NCBI GenBank assembly: GCA_002298965.1
Contig: DBMN01000083.1
Span: 1-6,108 of the forward strand
From: Rhizobiales bacterium UBA697
Lineage (GTDB): Bacteria > Pseudomonadota > Alphaproteobacteria > Rhizobiales > Ancalomicrobiaceae
Direction of reading: 5' to 3'
Length of the DNA stretch: 6,108 nucleotides
Shown one piece after another: positions 5,545 to 6,108 of this stretch (its first letter is position 1; each line of letters starts with the position of its first letter). The notes beneath the pieces were generated by a model. That model saw only the letters and a list, made by a program, of their open reading frames with translations, had not been told where the DNA came from and did not search any database. A program made the translations under genes and the position numbers.

Positions 5545-5924
5545 ACGACTTCTCCTTCGGCCGGGGCGGTCGGGCGGCGGCGGCGCGGCGGCGGCTTTCC
5601 GCCGAGATCGCGGATCGACGCCTCGAGGTTGACGACATGCTCGACCAGCCCGGCGATCTCGGTCGACTGCTCTTCGATCTTGTCGCTCTGCGCTTCGACG
5701 AGGCGCCGAAGCTCGGCGATCTCCTCGCGCAGGGCGGAATTCGTGCCATCGGCGCGATCGAGCGCATCCTTGTAGTGCTTGACGACGTCGGCGATGGCTG
5801 CCGTCAGCGTCGTTTGGATGTCGGGCGCCTTCTCGACCCGCTTTCCGGCCCAGCCGGCGACGGCGCCGACGACGACGCCGACCATCCCGGACACGGCGTT
5901 CCAGATCACGGCTTCATCGGCCAT
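5541..5924 (-). CDS. Membrane-anchored coiled-coil protein, phage-like
   Basis: This encodes 127 residues. I chose the ATG whose complement is 5922-5924 because GAGGAG stands 7 bases before it; an upstream in-frame ATG at 5951 lacks such a site. Residues about 6-26 form one hydrophobic helix with glycines at 13, 16, 20 and 24, a glycine-zipper spacing. A long charged heptad region (about 36-107, with E-E-I-A-E-L-R-R-L-V-E-A and L-V-E-H-V-V-N-L-E-A) should be a coiled coil. The tail has P-P-P-R-R-R-R-P. The layout resembles phage proteins of the DUF2730 kind and also inner-membrane spanins, but no family is firmly recognised and no lysis gene is visible nearby. It is the first gene of the minus-strand set, and its TGA overlaps the phosphoesterase ATG in ATGA. 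Confidence 0.82.
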   Translation of the reverse strand: MADEAVIWNAVSGMVGVVVGAVAGWAGKRVEKAPDIQTTLTAAIADVVKHYKDALDRADGTNSALREEIAELRRLVEAQSDKIEEQSTEIAGLVEHVVNLEASIRDLGGKPPPRRRRPTAPAEGEVV

Positions 5925-6016
5925 GTGCACTCTCCTCGAAAAGTCGATCATCGGGGATCAGGCGGCCTATAATGCGCGCCGAACCGGGCCGCTCGGCCGG
6001 CGCTTGGGAGATTGGG
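5925..6016. promoter_or_regulatory. Divergent intergenic region with a perfect TATAAT on the plus strand
   Basis: This 92-base region separates the minus-strand set from the plus-strand gene at 6017. CCTATAATG contains a perfect -10 hexamer at 5968-5973. The best -35 about 18 bases upstream (TCGATC, 5944-5949) matches only three of six consensus positions. Transcription from here would give a leader of about 35-40 bases before GGGAG (6006-6010), the ribosome binding site of the rightmost gene. A GGCCG/CGGCC dyad lies in that leader. I see no convincing promoter for the minus-strand genes, although one should lie here or overlap it. Confidence 0.5.
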
Positions 6017-6108
6017 ATGTCGGGGAAGCAAGAACCGCGGCGCCTGCCGGCGCCCTGGCGTGTCGACGAGATCGCCGCGGCCTATCTGGTGACCGACGCC
6101 ATGGGGCG
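6017..6108 (+). CDS. Small WRV(D/E)EI family protein, N-terminal fragment (right end cut by window)
   Basis: The ATG at 6017 follows GGGAG by 6 bases, and the frame stays open to the window edge, giving 30 complete codons. The sequence has P-R-R-L-P-A-P-W-R-V-D-E-I and then Y-L-V-T-D-A-M-G. This matches a family I recall from Rhizobiales genomes, often with many copies per chromosome: a short protein with P-P-W-R-V-E-E-I followed by V-R-D-A-N-G-Q-A-L-A-Y-V-Y, of unknown function. It is one of the clearest taxonomic hints in the window. Because the family is usually chromosomal, it may mark host DNA or a recently captured host gene. The rest of the gene is outside the window. Confidence 0.72.
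   Translation, partial: MSGKQEPRRLPAPWRVDEIAAAYLVTDAMG

Noticed and set aside
4378..5775. A 465-residue open frame on the plus strand.
   Set aside because: It is antisense to the metallophosphoesterase and coiled-coil genes, is Arg/Gly-rich, and has no domain or ribosome binding site.
1..6108. CRISPR array, insertion sequence or transposon ends.
   Set aside because: I saw no regularly spaced repeats, transposase motifs or long terminal inverted repeats on either strand.

Overview
The window is GC-rich (roughly two thirds G+C by eye) with GAGGAG-type ribosome binding sites and strong GC-ending codons. It looks like an alphaproteobacterium of the Rhizobiales type or one of its temperate phages. 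Several protein families point the same way: a DUF5131 (phage Gp37/Gp68) protein, an AlpA/MerR-like excisionase, a tyrosine integrase next to tRNA-Gly, a deoxynucleotide monophosphate kinase, and a small WRV(D/E)EI protein.

Left block, plus strand, about 1-3322: this reads as one tightly packed transcription unit. It holds the cysteine-rich tail of a gene cut by the window edge, a strikingly AT-rich gene for a basic 149-residue repeat protein, a 63-residue phage-type protein, the DUF5131 protein, an excisionase-like winged-helix protein, and a 380-residue tyrosine integrase with all six active-site residues visible. Genes overlap or nearly touch, each with its own Shine-Dalgarno sequence. The unit ends in an A/T-tailed hairpin that abuts the next gene.

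Centre, about 3270-3560: a complete tRNA-Gly(CCC) with encoded CCA begins directly after the hairpin's T-run. On its right is a 135-base non-coding stretch with a perfect tandem 11-bp repeat whose core (GTCCC preceded by A/T) also occurs twice in the integrase 3' end. I read this as an attachment site with integrase arm-type sites on both sides of the tRNA. That arrangement is expected of an intact attP, or of two elements in tandem, rather than of a simple attL or attR.

Right block, minus strand, 3561-5924: three phage-like genes run toward the tRNA. In transcription order they encode a membrane-anchored coiled-coil protein, a helix-turn-helix/coiled-coil/metallophosphoesterase fusion joined to it by an ATGA overlap, and a deoxynucleotide monophosphate kinase. 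A short divergent promoter region with a perfect TATAAT separates them from the start of a small plus-strand gene cut by the right edge.

Together, the left block supplies integration and excision functions plus accessory cargo. The right block supplies nucleotide metabolism, a nuclease or phosphatase, and a membrane protein, as expected of a temperate phage or phage-derived element. No single gene is a wholly unknown system. The most unusual parts are the attachment-site organisation and the AT-rich cargo gene.
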